Assembly: GCA_031310005.1 (NCBI GenBank) | Contig: CM062381.1 | Location: 2,728,001-2,792,000, forward strand | Source of the DNA: Dactylellina haptotyla | Lineage: Eukaryota > Ascomycota > Orbiliomycetes > Orbiliales > Orbiliaceae | Length of the DNA stretch: 64,000 nucleotides | Reading direction: 5' to 3' | Shown here: in pieces, positions 24,191-36,752 of the stretch | How positions within the stretch are numbered: position 1 is the first letter of the stretch | Layout: each line of letters begins with the position of its first letter | Notes under the pieces: model-generated | The model's input: the letters and a program-made list of their open reading frames with translations, nothing else | What the model was told of the DNA's origin: nothing | The model's database searches: none | Made by a program: the position numbers and the translations under genes

Positions 24191-25950
24191 TTCCCTTAGT
24201 TGACTCTCTTTGGAAGCTCCAGACAGAATGTGACGTTACAGCTTCTGGATTGTGGATCGGGATCCCTAGTATATGGAATCGTGAAGCAACTTCAGCATCG
24301 TACATTTGCATGAGCATGAGGTTTCGGAGAATGGACCGCGCAGCTGCGACATGCAACCAACATCAGCCAAACAGCAACACAAACGGACAGGCACGCAGGG
24401 CTGGCACCAATTGGCGCTCAGATTTTTGTTGTGTTGTCTGGCCTGCGAGACCAGCTACGAACGCCAAAACCTGGGCCAGGTAGCTAATTAGCTTCTCCAC
24501 AACACCTTTCCGCCAGGCTTGCAGCTAGCTCCCTTGACAGCTTGAGGGACTCAGCGGCCAAATGCGTCTGGGTGATTGGCTACCACTGGTGGCTGTAGCT
24601 GCGCACATATGCAGGCCGCTGGGTGCCAGGCGTGTGTTTCTGCCCCTTGCATTGCAGCAAGCATGGTGAGGTTAGAGCTATGGCTGTCCATCCACGTCAG
24701 GAAAGGAAAAAGGAAACAGGGACGCCACCTGCCACTCTATTTCGACCTGAATATGACCTCTCAAGAGTAGATGAAGCCGTCCGCAAACGGTAAACCTATT
24801 AAACTTGCTAGGCGTCCGTATATGAGGAATATTCGACGTAGGAAAAGATAATGCTATCGCGATTGCGCTTTGTGGTTATATTTCGGCCTCGATACGACGG
24901 GAAATATCCACACTAGGTGCGATGCTCAATGAAACCGACATTTCTACAATATGATAATAAAATGAAATCTCGGAAAACGTACAGAAATCGCGAGAAACTA
25001 GAACTCGAAAATGCTGGGCTACAACGGTTCGCTGTCATAGAGTAGCGTATCCCCCCCTCGTATTTCGTGCTTGCAATTAATAGTGGAATGAGGGTGGAGA
25101 TCAACCCTTTCGGAAACGTGCGAAGTAGACATGAGACGAACGCAAGGGGGCTCGCCTTCACGAATGTTCCGGGAATTTCTCCTGTAGTAGTAAAAACAAC
25201 AGAAAATAGTAAACGGTTGCAAGGGAAAATATATCACCCGATTCCCTATTCCGAGCTAGTAATTGCGTGAGATTGGATTTACCATTTGCGGTTATCCTAC
25301 ATATTTTCAAGCGACATTTCGCAGGGATTTCCACCACGTACATGAGCATCTGTATATTTACACGGCGTTGAAATTAATATCGGAGAATTCCAAGGCTAGA
25401 CCGGACTATATACCAAGCTTTTTTGGGGCCTGATACCCTGAAGCGCATGGGATGAGTATGTGATGCTATGCTGGTAGGGTGTAAATATGTGGGTGATCGG
25501 GTTGGAATGCGGTGAGCATGAGGTGCCTCCTGGCCAGGAACGACAAATTTTTGACAGTCAACCATGACGGCGCTCGAGAGGTCTCAGTATCACCAACTGT
25601 GTAAACTGGACTACCAATACTCTAACCATTGCAAGGCCTCCAATTCAATATCGAAAAGAATGGACGAGGTTAGTCCTAAAACGAGTCAATGGCTTCAGTA
25701 TGAAGGGTTCTCAAAGGGTATTTCCTATATCGCGAATTTGTATATAAGGGCATTTGACCACCTCTGGAATATCTCTTCTCCCTCATCATCACCATCAATC
25801 ACCATCTCCTTCATTCTCTCTAATAACCACAGATCTTACTGATCACCACATTCGCTCTACAGTCTACAGCAGTAGCAATTATACGCTCACTAAACAACAC
25901 TCTTTTCACAATAAATACCTCGATATAATATCTAATACCATCTATTCAAA
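24191..25950. other. divergent intergenic region between usb1 and the Gly-rich protein gene
   Basis: Contains the promoters of both flanking genes and no recognised gene. Open frames of 60-140 codons occur but show no protein-like features. Around 25785-25900 it becomes rich in C/A and C/T, typical of a strongly transcribed fungal 5' leader. Confidence 0.5.
25741..25747 (+). promoter_or_regulatory. TATA box of the Gly-rich protein gene
   Basis: TATATAA lies 204 bases before the ATG at 25951 and is followed by a CT/CA-rich leader. This arrangement is common in highly expressed fungal genes for secreted proteins. Position and motif are seen; function is inferred. Confidence 0.45.
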
Positions 25951-27628
25951 ATGAAGGTTTCCAGAATCGCCTCTGTTGCTTTCAACATCGCCCTCGCCCT
26001 CTCAGCTCCTGCTGGTACTCCCGGCCTCACTGGAGGACTCACCGGTGGAATCACTGGAGGCCAAAGTGGAGGACTCACCGGTGGAATCACTGGAGGTCAA
26101 ACTGGAGGACTCACCGGTGGGATCATTGGAGGCCAAACTGGAGGCCAAACTGGAGGAATTGTCGGTGGAATCACTGGAGGCCAAAGTGGAGGACTTACCG
26201 GTGGAATCATTGGAGGTCAAACTGGTGGTACTACCACTGGCGCCACTGATGTCAATGTGAGCCTGGGTGGCAGCACCAGCACTTCTAATACCGGTACTGG
26301 CGGACTTACTGGCGGACTTACTGGGGGTGGCGCTGGTGGACTCACCGATGGAATCACTGGCGGCCTCACTGGAGGTGGTGCCGGTGGCCTTACTGATGGA
26401 ATCACTGGTGGCCTCACTGGGGGTGGAGCTGGTGGGCTTACTGACGGAATCACTGGCGGCCTCACTGGGGGTGGAGCTGGTGGGCTTACTGACGGAATCA
26501 CTGGCGGCCTCACTGGAGGTGGCGCTGGTGGCCTTACTGATGGAATCACTGGCGGCCTCACTGGAGGCGGCGCCGGTGGCCTTACTGATGGAATCACTGG
26601 CGGGCTGACCGGAGGCGGCGCTGGAGGCATCACTGATGGAATCACTGCTTCCCTCCTTTCAGGCGGTGGCGGTAGCGGTGATCTCACTGGTGGACTCACT
26701 GGAGGTATCCTTGGAGGCGACGGCGGTAGTGGTGGAATCACTGCAGGTCTCCTTGGAGGTGAAGGCGGTAGTGGTGGAATCCTCAGTATTCTTGGCGGCG
26801 GTGAGTCCGGTAGCAGCACCGGTGGTAGCGCGATCTCTGGAGCTACCGACATCCTTGGAGGTGGCACACTTGTCTCCGGTGGCAGCGGCAGCGGGCTTAC
26901 GACCCTCGCCGGCGGCATTTTCGACACCAACTCTCTTCTCGATCTTCAATCTGCCTTCAGCGGTATGGGTGTCGGAAGCTCTACGAACACAGGGGGTAGT
27001 GTAAAGGGTGGATTCGGTGGTGTTGGTGCCATCTTCTCCGTCATCGCTGGATCCCGCAATGGATTCTTCCTGTTCCGCAAGGCTGTCGACATCCTCAGTG
27101 AGAAGGCTTGCGACTTTGCTTTGAACGAAGCCGGTCGATTCGCTGACTTCTGGGTCCTTGTCCCAGTTCAATCCGTTCAGGTACGTTTATTAACACACTG
27201 ATATCAAAATGAGCATACTAACGCTACGGTTAAAATAGGAACTACTTACTGCTTGGGCCGAGCTTGCCTCTGTTGGTGCTGTCGAGGGTGTCTCCGCTGC
27301 TGAGTTCAAGCAGACCCGTGAGCGCGCTGAACTTGCCCGTTCCGTCCTCTTCTTCATCCACAAGGGTACTTTCGAGGGAGTCCAGCCAGGTGAATTCATG
27401 ACCACCACTTCCTACTTGCGATGCAGACAGCTCTCCGACACTCGAGGAATCGATTTTGTCAATGTTGGAGAGGAGAACCCAAAGGAATTGGGAACAAACG
27501 GTCCCATCCTCAACCCATTGAAGACTGAGAAGGCCGAGAAGACTGAGAAGACCGACAAGGCCGAGAAGACCGACAAGGCCGCCAAGCCAGCCAGGAAGGC
27601 CAGGAAGGCCAGGAAGATGAAGCACTAG
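25951..27628 (+). CDS. secreted Gly/Thr-rich repeat protein with Lys-rich tail, function unknown
   Basis: Two exons, 25951-27180 and 27239-27628, give 539 residues. A signal peptide (about residues 1-18, ending ALALSAPAG) is followed by irregular GG(L/I)TGG(Q/I)(S/T)GG repeats (about 28-95). Next come seven near-identical 16-residue units, GGLTGGGAGGLTDGIT (residues 121-232), then looser GG-rich repeats to about 345. A globular C-terminal part (about 355-510) contains FGGVGAIFSVIAGSRNGFFL and ELLTAWAELASVG, with Cys in EKACDF and LRCRQL; I do not recognise the domain. The last 37 residues are Lys/Ala-rich (EKTEKTDKAEKTDKAAKPAR). Predicted secreted, perhaps wall-associated or self-assembling; this is inference. 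Other long open frames over the repeats arise because the 48-bp unit lacks stops in several frames. Confidence 0.85.
26311..26646 (+). repeat. seven tandem 48-bp coding repeats
   Basis: Seven consecutive 48-bp units encode the 16-residue motif GGLTGGGAGGLTDGIT, the last unit having Ile for Leu at position 11. The units differ mainly at third codon positions; the third and fourth are the most alike, suggesting recent duplication within the array. Confidence 0.9.
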
Positions 27629-30187
27629 AATGGTGCTTCGAGCATTGGCGCCTCTAAGACAATATATGCGGAATCTCAATAGAATAACCGCCTAATACCC
27701 TAATATATACATGTTTAATGTTTGTAATTTATCAAGTTTACAATGAAATGGAGATGGTGATTCCAAACGTTCCTTTCCCTACCTTGTTGTATATTTCGCG
27801 TTGTGACCATGCAATCAACACCATTTCCTAGTTTGTCAAGGGAACCAAGCAGCGAATTGCGACCTTCACCGGTGTACTGGCTAGAATCCCTCGGTCAGGC
27901 CATGTGAACACAAATGTGCAAGCCAGAGCAACCTAATTGAGCGGATTATGCACAAAAATCAAAAAGCACTCGGCCCCGCGAAACGTTCGCCCACCGGAAA
28001 ATCACCCATGTTCTTTTAAGGGTCCAAGACTGCCAGGTCCCCAGCCTTCAGGTCTACCGGCTGATTTAGTCTGCAATCAGAAACTCAAAGTCTTGTGTGG
28101 AGTCGTCTCTGGGAGGATGAGCAGTCGGAAAACCAGGCTTGCCGCGTAAACCACCGGCATTCCACTGATGTCGATGTAATGGTGATGCTGCGTACCCTGG
28201 CAACATTCATTTGGCAGGGTCCAGAGATCGGACAAACCAAAAATAAGTGAAATAAGTACAGCAATAAAATACGTGAAAATTTATATTTATACTTATAGGG
28301 TAGCATGGCCCGCAAGGGAAACCCTTGGGAACTGATCGTCGCCCATGACTTCAGCATGTTGACATAGTGGTGCACACACATTGCTGTTTTTCAATCTCAT
28401 CCGAAGCAGGCTCTGTAATTGAACAACTTGGGCCACACCATGCTCTCATTCGTGTTTTTTTGCCCGCCCCCCTGCTCAGTGCCAGCCCCACAGCCGTCAG
28501 AATGCTGAGGGATAACCACCCATGTCTAGCGGCTTTCCATTTGCCGCATCATCCAGGATTTGGGAATCTTGGTTTTGTGTGGTTGTCGCACAAAGCTGAA
28601 TGGATGCAAAAGCAAGAAATACGAGAAAAAACATTGAGAGGTATCTGGATGAGCACAATTAAAAGAAAATACCACAGACTCGCCGGGTCTAGATGGTTTC
28701 TTTTCTGTATGAGAGATTGTATCTCTCTCACAGCTTGGACGCCCCCATCCTTGCGGCTCACTTAGGGACAACGGACCGGATGAGGTAAGTTAACGCAGGA
28801 TGGTATCTTGTTGGCACTTGTTGGTAAGAAAGAAAGAAAAAAATGCCCCTCTATCGGGGGACAAAAATATTAGTGAATAAATTCTCCCTAGATACGGAGG
28901 GGGGAAACCTGATATGTTGTTAGATGAAATGGTAAGTTTAAGGTTCCGGATATCGGGCTGCGTTCAGAAAATTCGCTTGACATGACCCAAAACTCAAGGT
29001 TTTTAAATGTTTGACGCCCGTCCGGAGTCGTGGCTTTCGACCTGATGACCAGGAAACGGAAGCTCCAAGGAAAATGAGGTCAGGTGTACACATGGAAGAC
29101 ACCACAGGCAAGCACAAAGAGCAGCAGTGGTTCCTTGTGCCTGTGGAAGGGTGCTTGGTACGGAGGAGTGCAGACAGAGCACACACTAGCTACCCTGGTT
29201 GTTACCTGTGTTCGAGTTAGATATCAGCTCATGCCAGAGCGAGCACCGAAGCATATATGTCGTTAATTAATTGTGTAGTCAGTGACCGAGTCCCTTGGCA
29301 GCTCAGTCAGCTCAGTGTGCCAGGCCAACAGGTATGTTCCTGGTCTGCGTCCCCGGCGGCAGGCGACCACATTTTTCTTTTTGCCCGTCGACGCCGAAGG
29401 GAAAGGGATGGATGGATAGCTCGAAGGGCGATGGATGGTCCGGGATAGGCGGCCTCCTGGCGTCAGAATAAGCAACCAGCCGGGTGGATAGACAGAGCCT
29501 GAAGAGACGGTGGGGCCCCTATCCGTCGTCGCTGTCGTCGTCAGGCTGTGGTCACCAGCGGAAGGAGAGGAAGAGGTCGAGAGGGAGCGGTACCTTTTTG
29601 GCGGGCAGGCGTCGAGATAGTCGACAGGATAAAACCGACGGCGTCTGCCCACCGTTTTCGGACCCCTTTTGACCTTTTCTCTTCTTTTCCATTTTTCTTT
29701 TATGTTTCTGTTTTATTCGGTTTACTATTGCATTTAAATATTTATTATTATTATTATTATTATTGCTATTATTGTTATTACTATAACTATTCTATCCGCC
29801 AACGGGGATAGTTCGATAACGTATAATAAATAGAGCCGTGGCTACCGACGTCAACGGCCTCTCTTCTTCTCTTCCTCCTTCTCTCCTTGACTTCATCGCC
29901 GGAATCTGACCACTAATAACACCCAACGACCGCCTCGCTCTCCTCGCCCTTCGTCCCTGTTCTCACTCGTCTGAACTCGACTGGACGACGGTCGTAGCAA
30001 CACCAATAGCACCCTGCAGGGTCTGTCGGCCCTTTCGAGCAGTTGTTTGTCCCGCTTCCCCAGAAAACGGGACCCTCCCACGAGCACCCTGCCCCAACTT
30101 ATCAAACCTCGACCAACGCCGCCGCTGACGACAAACCGCCTGTTGCTGTCGTCCGAGCTGGAGACGACGACGACACCGTAGCTGATC
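27629..30187. other. 2.6-kb gene-free interval upstream of pal1
   Basis: No supported gene. A 129-codon open frame (29652-29263, minus) and others are probably chance. The region ends with a CT-rich stretch (about 29860-29890) and the presumed 5' UTR of pal1. Confidence 0.5.
29741..29779. repeat. (TTA)n-rich microsatellite
   Basis: About eight TTA/TAT units followed by interrupted TTG/TTA units in the pal1 upstream region. Confidence 0.85.
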
Positions 30188-32144
30188 ATGATGGCCTTCA
30201 ACAGCACCCCGCCTCGCAAGGAGGGGGACACACGCTGGGTAGGCCCTCTCTCTCTCTTTCTCATTTCTTTTTTTCTCCATTTTTTTGTCTAAAACCCCTC
30301 TCTTGTGTCCTTCCTTCTTTCCTCCCTTCATTCCTCCCCAGCTATGTTTTCTTTTTCGCCTAGCTTCATGTGCAATCCGGGCTTCCATAGCAGCCAGCAG
30401 CTGTTGCCTATCAGAACCGGACCTTCTTTGTGTGCGGATTGTGTCGGACGGTATCCGGATCGAAGGGCTCAAGTGAGCTCACGCAATCGCCATTGCCCCA
30501 TTCTCTGTTTCCCTTCTGTCCCGGTCACGCTGACTAGGTGCCTGAATCCGTGAATGACTGATTGAGTGACTGGACTGACCCGCTTTGCTGCAGGCGCAAG
30601 AGTACCTGCTGGACCCTTTGAATGCCGTCGAGGCGTACCAAACGGCTCAGACCGGCGGCCAGTACAACAACGACATCCCAACACAACACAAGACTCTTTC
30701 CACCCAAGAGTACCTGGCGACTTCCTCCTCTGGTTCCGCTGGGTTAAGCCGCTCCCGTTCCCTGCTCTCGCGGAGCGGGTCTAAGAAGCACAAGGAAGGT
30801 GGCCGTTCGCAAGACAAAGACAAAGACATTGTCCCAAACACTGCGGCCGCTGGTGGGTTGCGAAGAAACACTTCCCTCCGTGACAAACTCATGCGTCGTT
30901 TCACCGATGACGGCAAGGATCCTGACCGCCGACAGAGGCCGTTGCGCCCGCTTAACGAGGTTTCAAACAAGGAAATTTCTCGCATGGGAAATACTGCTCC
31001 GCCACGAGCACCACGAATCCTAACTCCTGTCACCCCACCAGAGAAATTTCCGGACCTTCAAAATCAGCAGGACCAGAATGATTTTCAGAATCAAGAAAAC
31101 AGACCCGTGGTTAAAAAGGCAGAGGATAGATGGTCCAACAACCCTTACCGTGAAGCTTTGATCGATGCGGAAAATCGAGAGAACAGAAGCCCCCCGATGA
31201 GCCCAATGCATAATATTTCGCGGTCACCGACGAACCCTTTCCGGGCTTCATATGAGCCATCTACCCCACCGCCTGTCCAGCGAGAGCACAGGCAACCTCA
31301 CCACCATCACCGCCCGCAGCACTCTCAGCGAAGTATGCCACGCAACAACGGTCCCCGTGCTCCTCCACCAAAACGGCATTCGAGAACGGAAAGTCGACAG
31401 AAGCCAGTCCAGCGCGTGCTCGCAGCTGATACCATTGATTCTCTGGATACCAGCTTTGGACTTTTTACTTTCCATCACGAAGGACCTTATGACGCAACTT
31501 TGTCACACCGGAACCGCAATCCGCACAGATCTCCAGTTCAGGCCACTAGATATGGCAATGAAATGGCGTTGAAGGCGACGGCTCCTCAAGATATTCAAAA
31601 TAGTTTACAGTTCGGGCGTCCTCTTGATGCGGTTGCTCTTTTCCCTCCAGGAACTCAGATCTATGGGGGTGACGCTCTGGAATATGAGGGTATGTGCCCT
31701 TTCTTTTTTAGAAGTATTGATATATAGATTGAAATGAGTTGCTGATATTTTCCCGTAGAATATGATGTCAACCGTAAAGATGGGAACTTCCGCCGCTATC
31801 CTGGTGAGGTAAGATATAATTTATGCTTACAAACTTTAAAGGCTAGGGCTTTTGAATACTAACAAGAATATTAGCAATACCGGGATGAAGACTTGAAGGG
31901 GAAAGGAATTGAAGGCTATGATGGTGATCTTGCGGAAAAGAGGCGAAAGGAAGCGAAGCACCGACGCGGCAAGAGCTTGGATAATTCCAATAACAAAGCT
32001 GGGGATGTGACCTTTGCCGAGCCGGAAACCATTACCACTGTCCGTCGAAACGGTAGCACCGCTGGACGACTTGAAGGTGCCGCAGCCCGCATCAAGCGCA
32101 CCTTCTCTATCAAACGAAAGGAAAGGAAACCGGAGGATGCCTAG
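30188..32144 (+). CDS. pal1: Pal1 cell morphology protein
   Basis: Homologue of fission yeast Pal1, a membrane-associated factor at growing cell tips and division sites, linked to endocytic/eisosomal scaffolds and cylindrical growth. Four exons, 30188-30238, 30594-31689, 31759-31808 and 31875-32144, give 488 residues. Exon 1 encodes only 17 residues and is separated by a 355-nt intron, the longest in the window, whose phase-0 junction joins RW to AQEYLLDPLNAVEAY. The protein is mostly disordered, basic and Ser/Pro-rich with a His-rich patch. The Pal1 family hallmark is near residue 290 (DTIDSLDTSFGLFTFHHEGP, followed by YDAT), and GRPLDAVALFPPGT follows. The C-terminus is basic (RIKRTFSIKRKERK). 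Many S/T-P sites suggest kinase control, which is inference. Confidence 0.92.
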
Positions 32145-33112
32145 ACGCCATCACTCTCTGGGTCGAAATCTTTCCCCAAAGTTCGAGACTTCATTACCAG
32201 ATGCAGGTCTATCAGCCTGCACAAAAGATTGGGATGAAACTACAACATTCACTGATCCTAAAGTACCGATAATGAGTTGTTCGATTTCGAGAGTTCTAGC
32301 GCTTTCTTCTTGAACGATTCTGGGTTTTTATTGGTCTGATACTATTAGAAAAGTACGGTTGCTTGGTTGCTTGATTATTATTGCTTGAGGGTACTTTTTT
32401 TCCTTTCTGCTTCTTTATTGGTTTTACCAACGGATACAAACATCTCCTTTCCTCATGACTGGTCGTTTTGGAATTTATATGCAGGAGTTAACACCGGAAA
32501 CCCACGTCTCATCTTCTTACATGATTTTCGCAGCCTCTCCTTTCTTCCTCTTTTCATTCCTTTCTCGAGATCTTTCCTCTCTCTTCTCAACCTTTTCATG
32601 ATGTCTAGCTTTGTGAGAGCATATAAAACGACTGATTGTGGCGACTAAGTCCTCTTTTTACAGATAGACTTAGTCTCAAAGCTTATGGAATAAAACGAGC
32701 GTGAATTAACTGATCGGTTGCTAACTTCACATGGCTGGATCTTATGACTTTCCTTTGTTGTCTTTTTTTCTTTCTTGTTTGGTTTATGCTCCTTGTCTGA
32801 CTTCTGATACTGATACAAATGATCGGATACAAAAGCGAGTTCTTGACTTTTTCTTTCCGATTTATTACATTTCCTTTGTTTTATATTAATGATTTGATGT
32901 TTTTGCAATGTTTGTTGATGAGGTTTTTTTTATGGGATGGGAGGGTTTAAAGCTGTACACTATATTATACGAATTGACTTATATTTTTATTATGCATATA
33001 CTTCTATTCTCTCGGACGATTAGTTGGACGATTTTCACCGTCGTGAGTGATAATATACATATCGGGAAGCCTTCGAAACCAAAATTTACATAAGTGTCAC
33101 AAATATATTCTC
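32145..33112. other. 3' flank of pal1 and convergent small gene
   Basis: AT- and T-rich DNA with no protein-like open frame, presumably the 3' UTRs of pal1 (+) and of the small gene ending at 33113 (-). Confidence 0.55.
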
Positions 33113-33447
33113 TTATATAGAAGTCCCCGGCAAGGTCTTCACCGTTCCTCCCTCCATGACTGGTTTTGTCGTGCTTTCCGGTTCTTCAAACCCCTTTGTT
33201 TCCGGTAGTATATCTTGTCCTTTCGGAATATTTTCCGAGTCACCGATGAGATGACTAGGAGTGTCACGGTCATTGAGGGCTTTTTGGACGGCGTTCTTGG
33301 TGTCTTCAGAGGGTAGTGGCAGCGGGGAGCTCGGAGGGGGCATTTTGGCGCCGACTATATAAATTTTGTTAATTTAGGAGAGAAATGGGTTTAAAATTGC
33401 TGCTACGTACTCGGATTGCTGGATCCGCAGGGGATATTTATCGACAT
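33113..33447 (-). CDS. small two-exon protein, function unknown
   Basis: Exons 33447-33411 and 33354-33113 give 92 residues. The intron (56 nt) has a GTACGT donor and an ATATAG acceptor and joins in phase 1 (AATCCGA|TC). This in-frame splicing is the main reason to believe in the gene. An ATG at the start of the main block (33343) is a possible alternative start. The product has no signal peptide or TM segment. It is hydrophilic and Pro/acid-rich, with a short helical-looking segment (SEDTKNAVQKALNDRD) and a C-terminal VKTLPGTSI. I do not recognise the family. Confidence 0.55.
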
Positions 33448-34636
33448 TGTAGCACGTTCTTGTAATTTAAATTGTACGTAGAGAATGGTTTTGGCTAGGA
33501 ACGTTGATAATAATCTATTTCGGTTTGTTGGTGTTGTTGCTACCGATCCCGGTTGCAAATTTGGAAAAGCTTAGAATTGATACTTTAGGCAGTATTCAAG
33601 ATCGATGATGAGGTTTATGATCGAAGAAATTTTAGGGCGGTAGATGTGGGATATAAAATTTTGGGGTTTAATATATTTGGAGGCGAAAAAGGAATGTTAA
33701 ATTTGATCGGTTCACCTTATGACGTCGTAACGACGTTTCGACGATCGAAAATGGGACCGAAAGTCTTGTTGGGGTTCTGTCGCTGGTTCGGAACTCGCCT
33801 TCACGATCAGCGGTAGGCGTACCCGGTATCCTGGTACTATCATCCCACCACGCGACACCGATTGGACGCACATGTGCACTATCCCTGGCCGGGTTTCTCG
33901 ATTATCAAAAAACTGGAGGGGTTATCGCAGCGTTCAGTAGATTTTTCGCTCATACTGTACAGGAGGTGGTGAATAAAACAGATATACTTTAGTAAACGGA
34001 AATAAAAATAAATAAATTTAAAGTAAAACCTGGAGAGTGGAAAAAAAGAAAAGGGAAAAAAGGGCCAAAGTCTCGGAAATCTTTTTGCGCCTGTTTATGC
34101 ATGCACCTTTGAAGTTGAGAAAGAAAAAAAGGAAGAAAAAACCAGGAAGTATTTTGAAGCCTCCCATTCGAAATTTCCCCTGTAAAAACGAATATATAGG
34201 TTAAGGGGGAAAGACAGAGACGCAAAAAGCCGTAGACAATAGAGCGACAAGGAAATAGACGAAAACGCACAGAGAAAGAAAACAGAAAAAAAAGAAAAAC
34301 TTGGTTCCCACGGGTTTACACAAAAAGATATTTAGTTACATAGTTGGCTTGGTCTTCGTTTCAATTGGTTAAAGAGTCTATCATTGTCTTCATGTTTATT
34401 CAAACGTTGAGGGTGGTCGTGAGAGTGACTACATCATGATCTGGAGAAGATAACGAGATTTGATGGCTAGAGAATATAATATTAAGCGTTAGGGCGGCTA
34501 AGGAAAAAAGAATATAGTCTGTAGACTTAGAAGCTGGCAGATCCTGAGCTCGAGCAGGATTAGAGGCAAGTTTGGAGCTCTCGTTGGAGATTTAAAGCTG
34601 AGCAAGCAGTATAAAGTGATTAGGAAGAAGGGGTAT
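33448..34636. other. intergenic between small gene and CK2 alpha
   Basis: Promoter of the small gene on one side and 3' UTR of the CK2 gene on the other. Purine-rich A-tracts occur around 34040-34140 and 34270-34300. No gene seen. Confidence 0.55.
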
Positions 34637-36078
34637 CTAGGCGGTTGAGGTTGATGGTGTCGCATTATTTTGGGCCACTGCGACCGCTTGTTGTTGGGCA
34701 GCCTGTTGACGGACAGGAGCGAAGTATGGATGTGCCATTGCTTCCTTAGCAGTCAATCGTTCCTATAAGATAGTGGGTTAGTGCTCAGGTTACATTCTTG
34801 AAGAATGGTGTCTTAACAACATACTTGATGATCGTATCTGAGGAGCTTATCAAGGAAGTCCAATGCTTCGTTCGAGACGAATCTTTGGTTCTCTGAATTC
34901 ACAAAATGATGCCAGCTCTTTTTGGGGAACCTGGAGAGAATGTCATCGTATTGAGCATCGAGCTCGATATCGTACTTGTCGAGGTAGTCGAACAACTCCT
35001 CGGTGCCAAGAACTTTAGCAATTTTCACGAGCTGATCAGAGTTAGAATTGCCATGGAAGAAGGGTTCTTTTCGGAATATCATAGACGCGAACATTGCACC
35101 GAGTGACCACATGTCGAGCGAGTAATCATATTCCTGGAAATCAACAAGCAGCTCGGGGCCCTTGAAATAACGAGAGGCCACCCGTACGTTGTACTCCGTA
35201 CCAGGGTGATAGAACTCGGCAAGACCCCAGTCAATTAGTCGCAACTGCAGACGACTGTTAGCGAGAGGATTTCGAATGAAATAATGAGTAGGGAGCATTC
35301 CTCACCTTTCGCTTCTCATGATCGATCATAACGTTATGAGGCTTGACATCCCGATGCATTATCCCTTTACTGTGGCAGAAGTCCAAAGCCTATATTTTTT
35401 CGAATCAGTACCTTGTGATGAATTGTCAAACATGAGGAGCGGTTATTGATTGATGGCATACCTTCAACAGCTCAAATATGTAGAATCTCACATCGAAATC
35501 AGTGAATTTAGGATAGAGGGTCCTAAAATCGGTATTGTTGACAAATTCGAATACTAAGGAAGGAGTCTTGCTCTAGCATAACGGCGTCAGCATTGGAGAC
35601 TTCAAATTGAAATGTGGAAAGGCGGGGAAAAGTAGGGCCTACCTGGGAGTCCCTGACAACATCCAATAGCGCAACAATATTCGGTCCACCAGAGAGATTC
35701 TGAAGAATCTTGATCTCTCTTTTTATCTTCTTCTTCTTAACAGGCTTTAGGACCTTTATGACGCACTGCTGGTGATTGACAATGTTAATGCCCTCGAAGA
35801 CCTCGGAGTATTTGCCGCGACCTGAACGAAAGAAAACCAATTAGTGGGCTGAGCTACCGTGGTATGCATTGCTTTGACGGCGTGTTCGGCAACGGTGTGG
35901 TGAGATGTGAACACAACAGAAAAAAGCGAGAAAGAGCGAGAGAGTTCCCCTCCGTACCTATCTTCCGAACAATTTCATAATTCTCGAGCACACCCCAGGA
36001 GATGTTAACGGCGTCATAATCCCAGTAACTTCTTGGCATGTTCGAGTTGACATCTGCGTAGACTCGTGCTTGCGACAT
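34637..36078 (-). CDS. cka1: casein kinase 2, catalytic subunit alpha
   Basis: Constitutively active acidophilic Ser/Thr kinase, normally in an alpha2beta2 holoenzyme, acting in nucleus and cytosol. Six exons: 36078-35958, 35821-35643, 35572-35462, 35389-35306, 35244-34825 and 34762-34637, giving 346 residues, the expected size. Signatures: glycine loop [12 protein letters not shown], the CK2-specific basic cluster [12 protein letters not shown], catalytic loop [13 protein letters not shown] (Asp151), DWG in place of DFG ([13 protein letters not shown], about Asp170), and [15 protein letters not shown]. The C-terminus is a short Gln/Ala-rich tail. All exon junctions close in phase, and the conserved start [11 protein letters not shown] supports the ATG at 36078. 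Confidence 0.97.
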
Positions 36079-36725
36079 CTTGACGGGTGGGTGAGGTGGC
36101 CTCGTCGTCGTTCGTTTTGATTCTTCGAATGTGGATAGCTGCAAGAAGGGACCTCGGATCAGACGAAAACGATCTCAAACGGATATTGTATATGGGGACA
36201 AGGAAAAAGGGAAGAAAGTAGAAGAAGAAGAAGAAACCAAAAAAAAGCAAAGACAAGAGTCGTGTGATGGATGGTAAGATCGTGCTAATACCTCTGAGGA
36301 TTCTGGACCTAGGAAGAGACCCTTGACATATGAGAAGAGGTCTCGAGCGGGTTGACAAGGAAATCTACGGCGGGAGAGCAGAGGCCGAGTCGGACGGAGG
36401 CCTGAGGTAAGGGGCCGTCGGAGGAGAAGGGCCGCGAGCGATGAAGGTGTGAAGGGGGTCGTGATGGGATGGATATGGGTGACAGAGACTGGGGGTGTGG
36501 AGGAGGATCGCGCGGGGTTGGGCGTTATCGAATGGTGGTCAAAATGTCAAATCCTGCGGAGGGGGACTCGCGGCTTGTTGAATGACTAAGCTAGCGAGAC
36601 AGGGCCTCGTCCAGGGCGGAATCCGATGGGGGCGGAGGGGATGAAGATGGAGAGAGCGAGAGGCAGATGGGAGGAAGGGAAGGGAAGGGAAGTTGAAGAG
36701 CCTTCCTCGGTACGTGTATACAATA

Positions 36726-36752
36726 TGTATGTGTATGTGTATGTGTATGTGT
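36726..36752. repeat. (GTGTAT)n microsatellite
   Basis: Four to five tandem GTGTAT-like units in intergenic DNA upstream of cka1. Confidence 0.85.

Noticed and set aside
26217-26930. 237-codon Pro-rich open frame antisense to the Gly-rich gene, plus a 113-codon frame on the same strand
   Set aside because: Both arise because the GG-encoding repeat unit has no stops in these frames. The signal peptide, intron and C-terminal domain support only the 25951 frame.
29263-29652. 129-codon minus-strand open frame in the pal1 upstream region
   Set aside because: No recognisable domain, composition like random GC-rich DNA, and no splice evidence. Not strong enough to call a gene.
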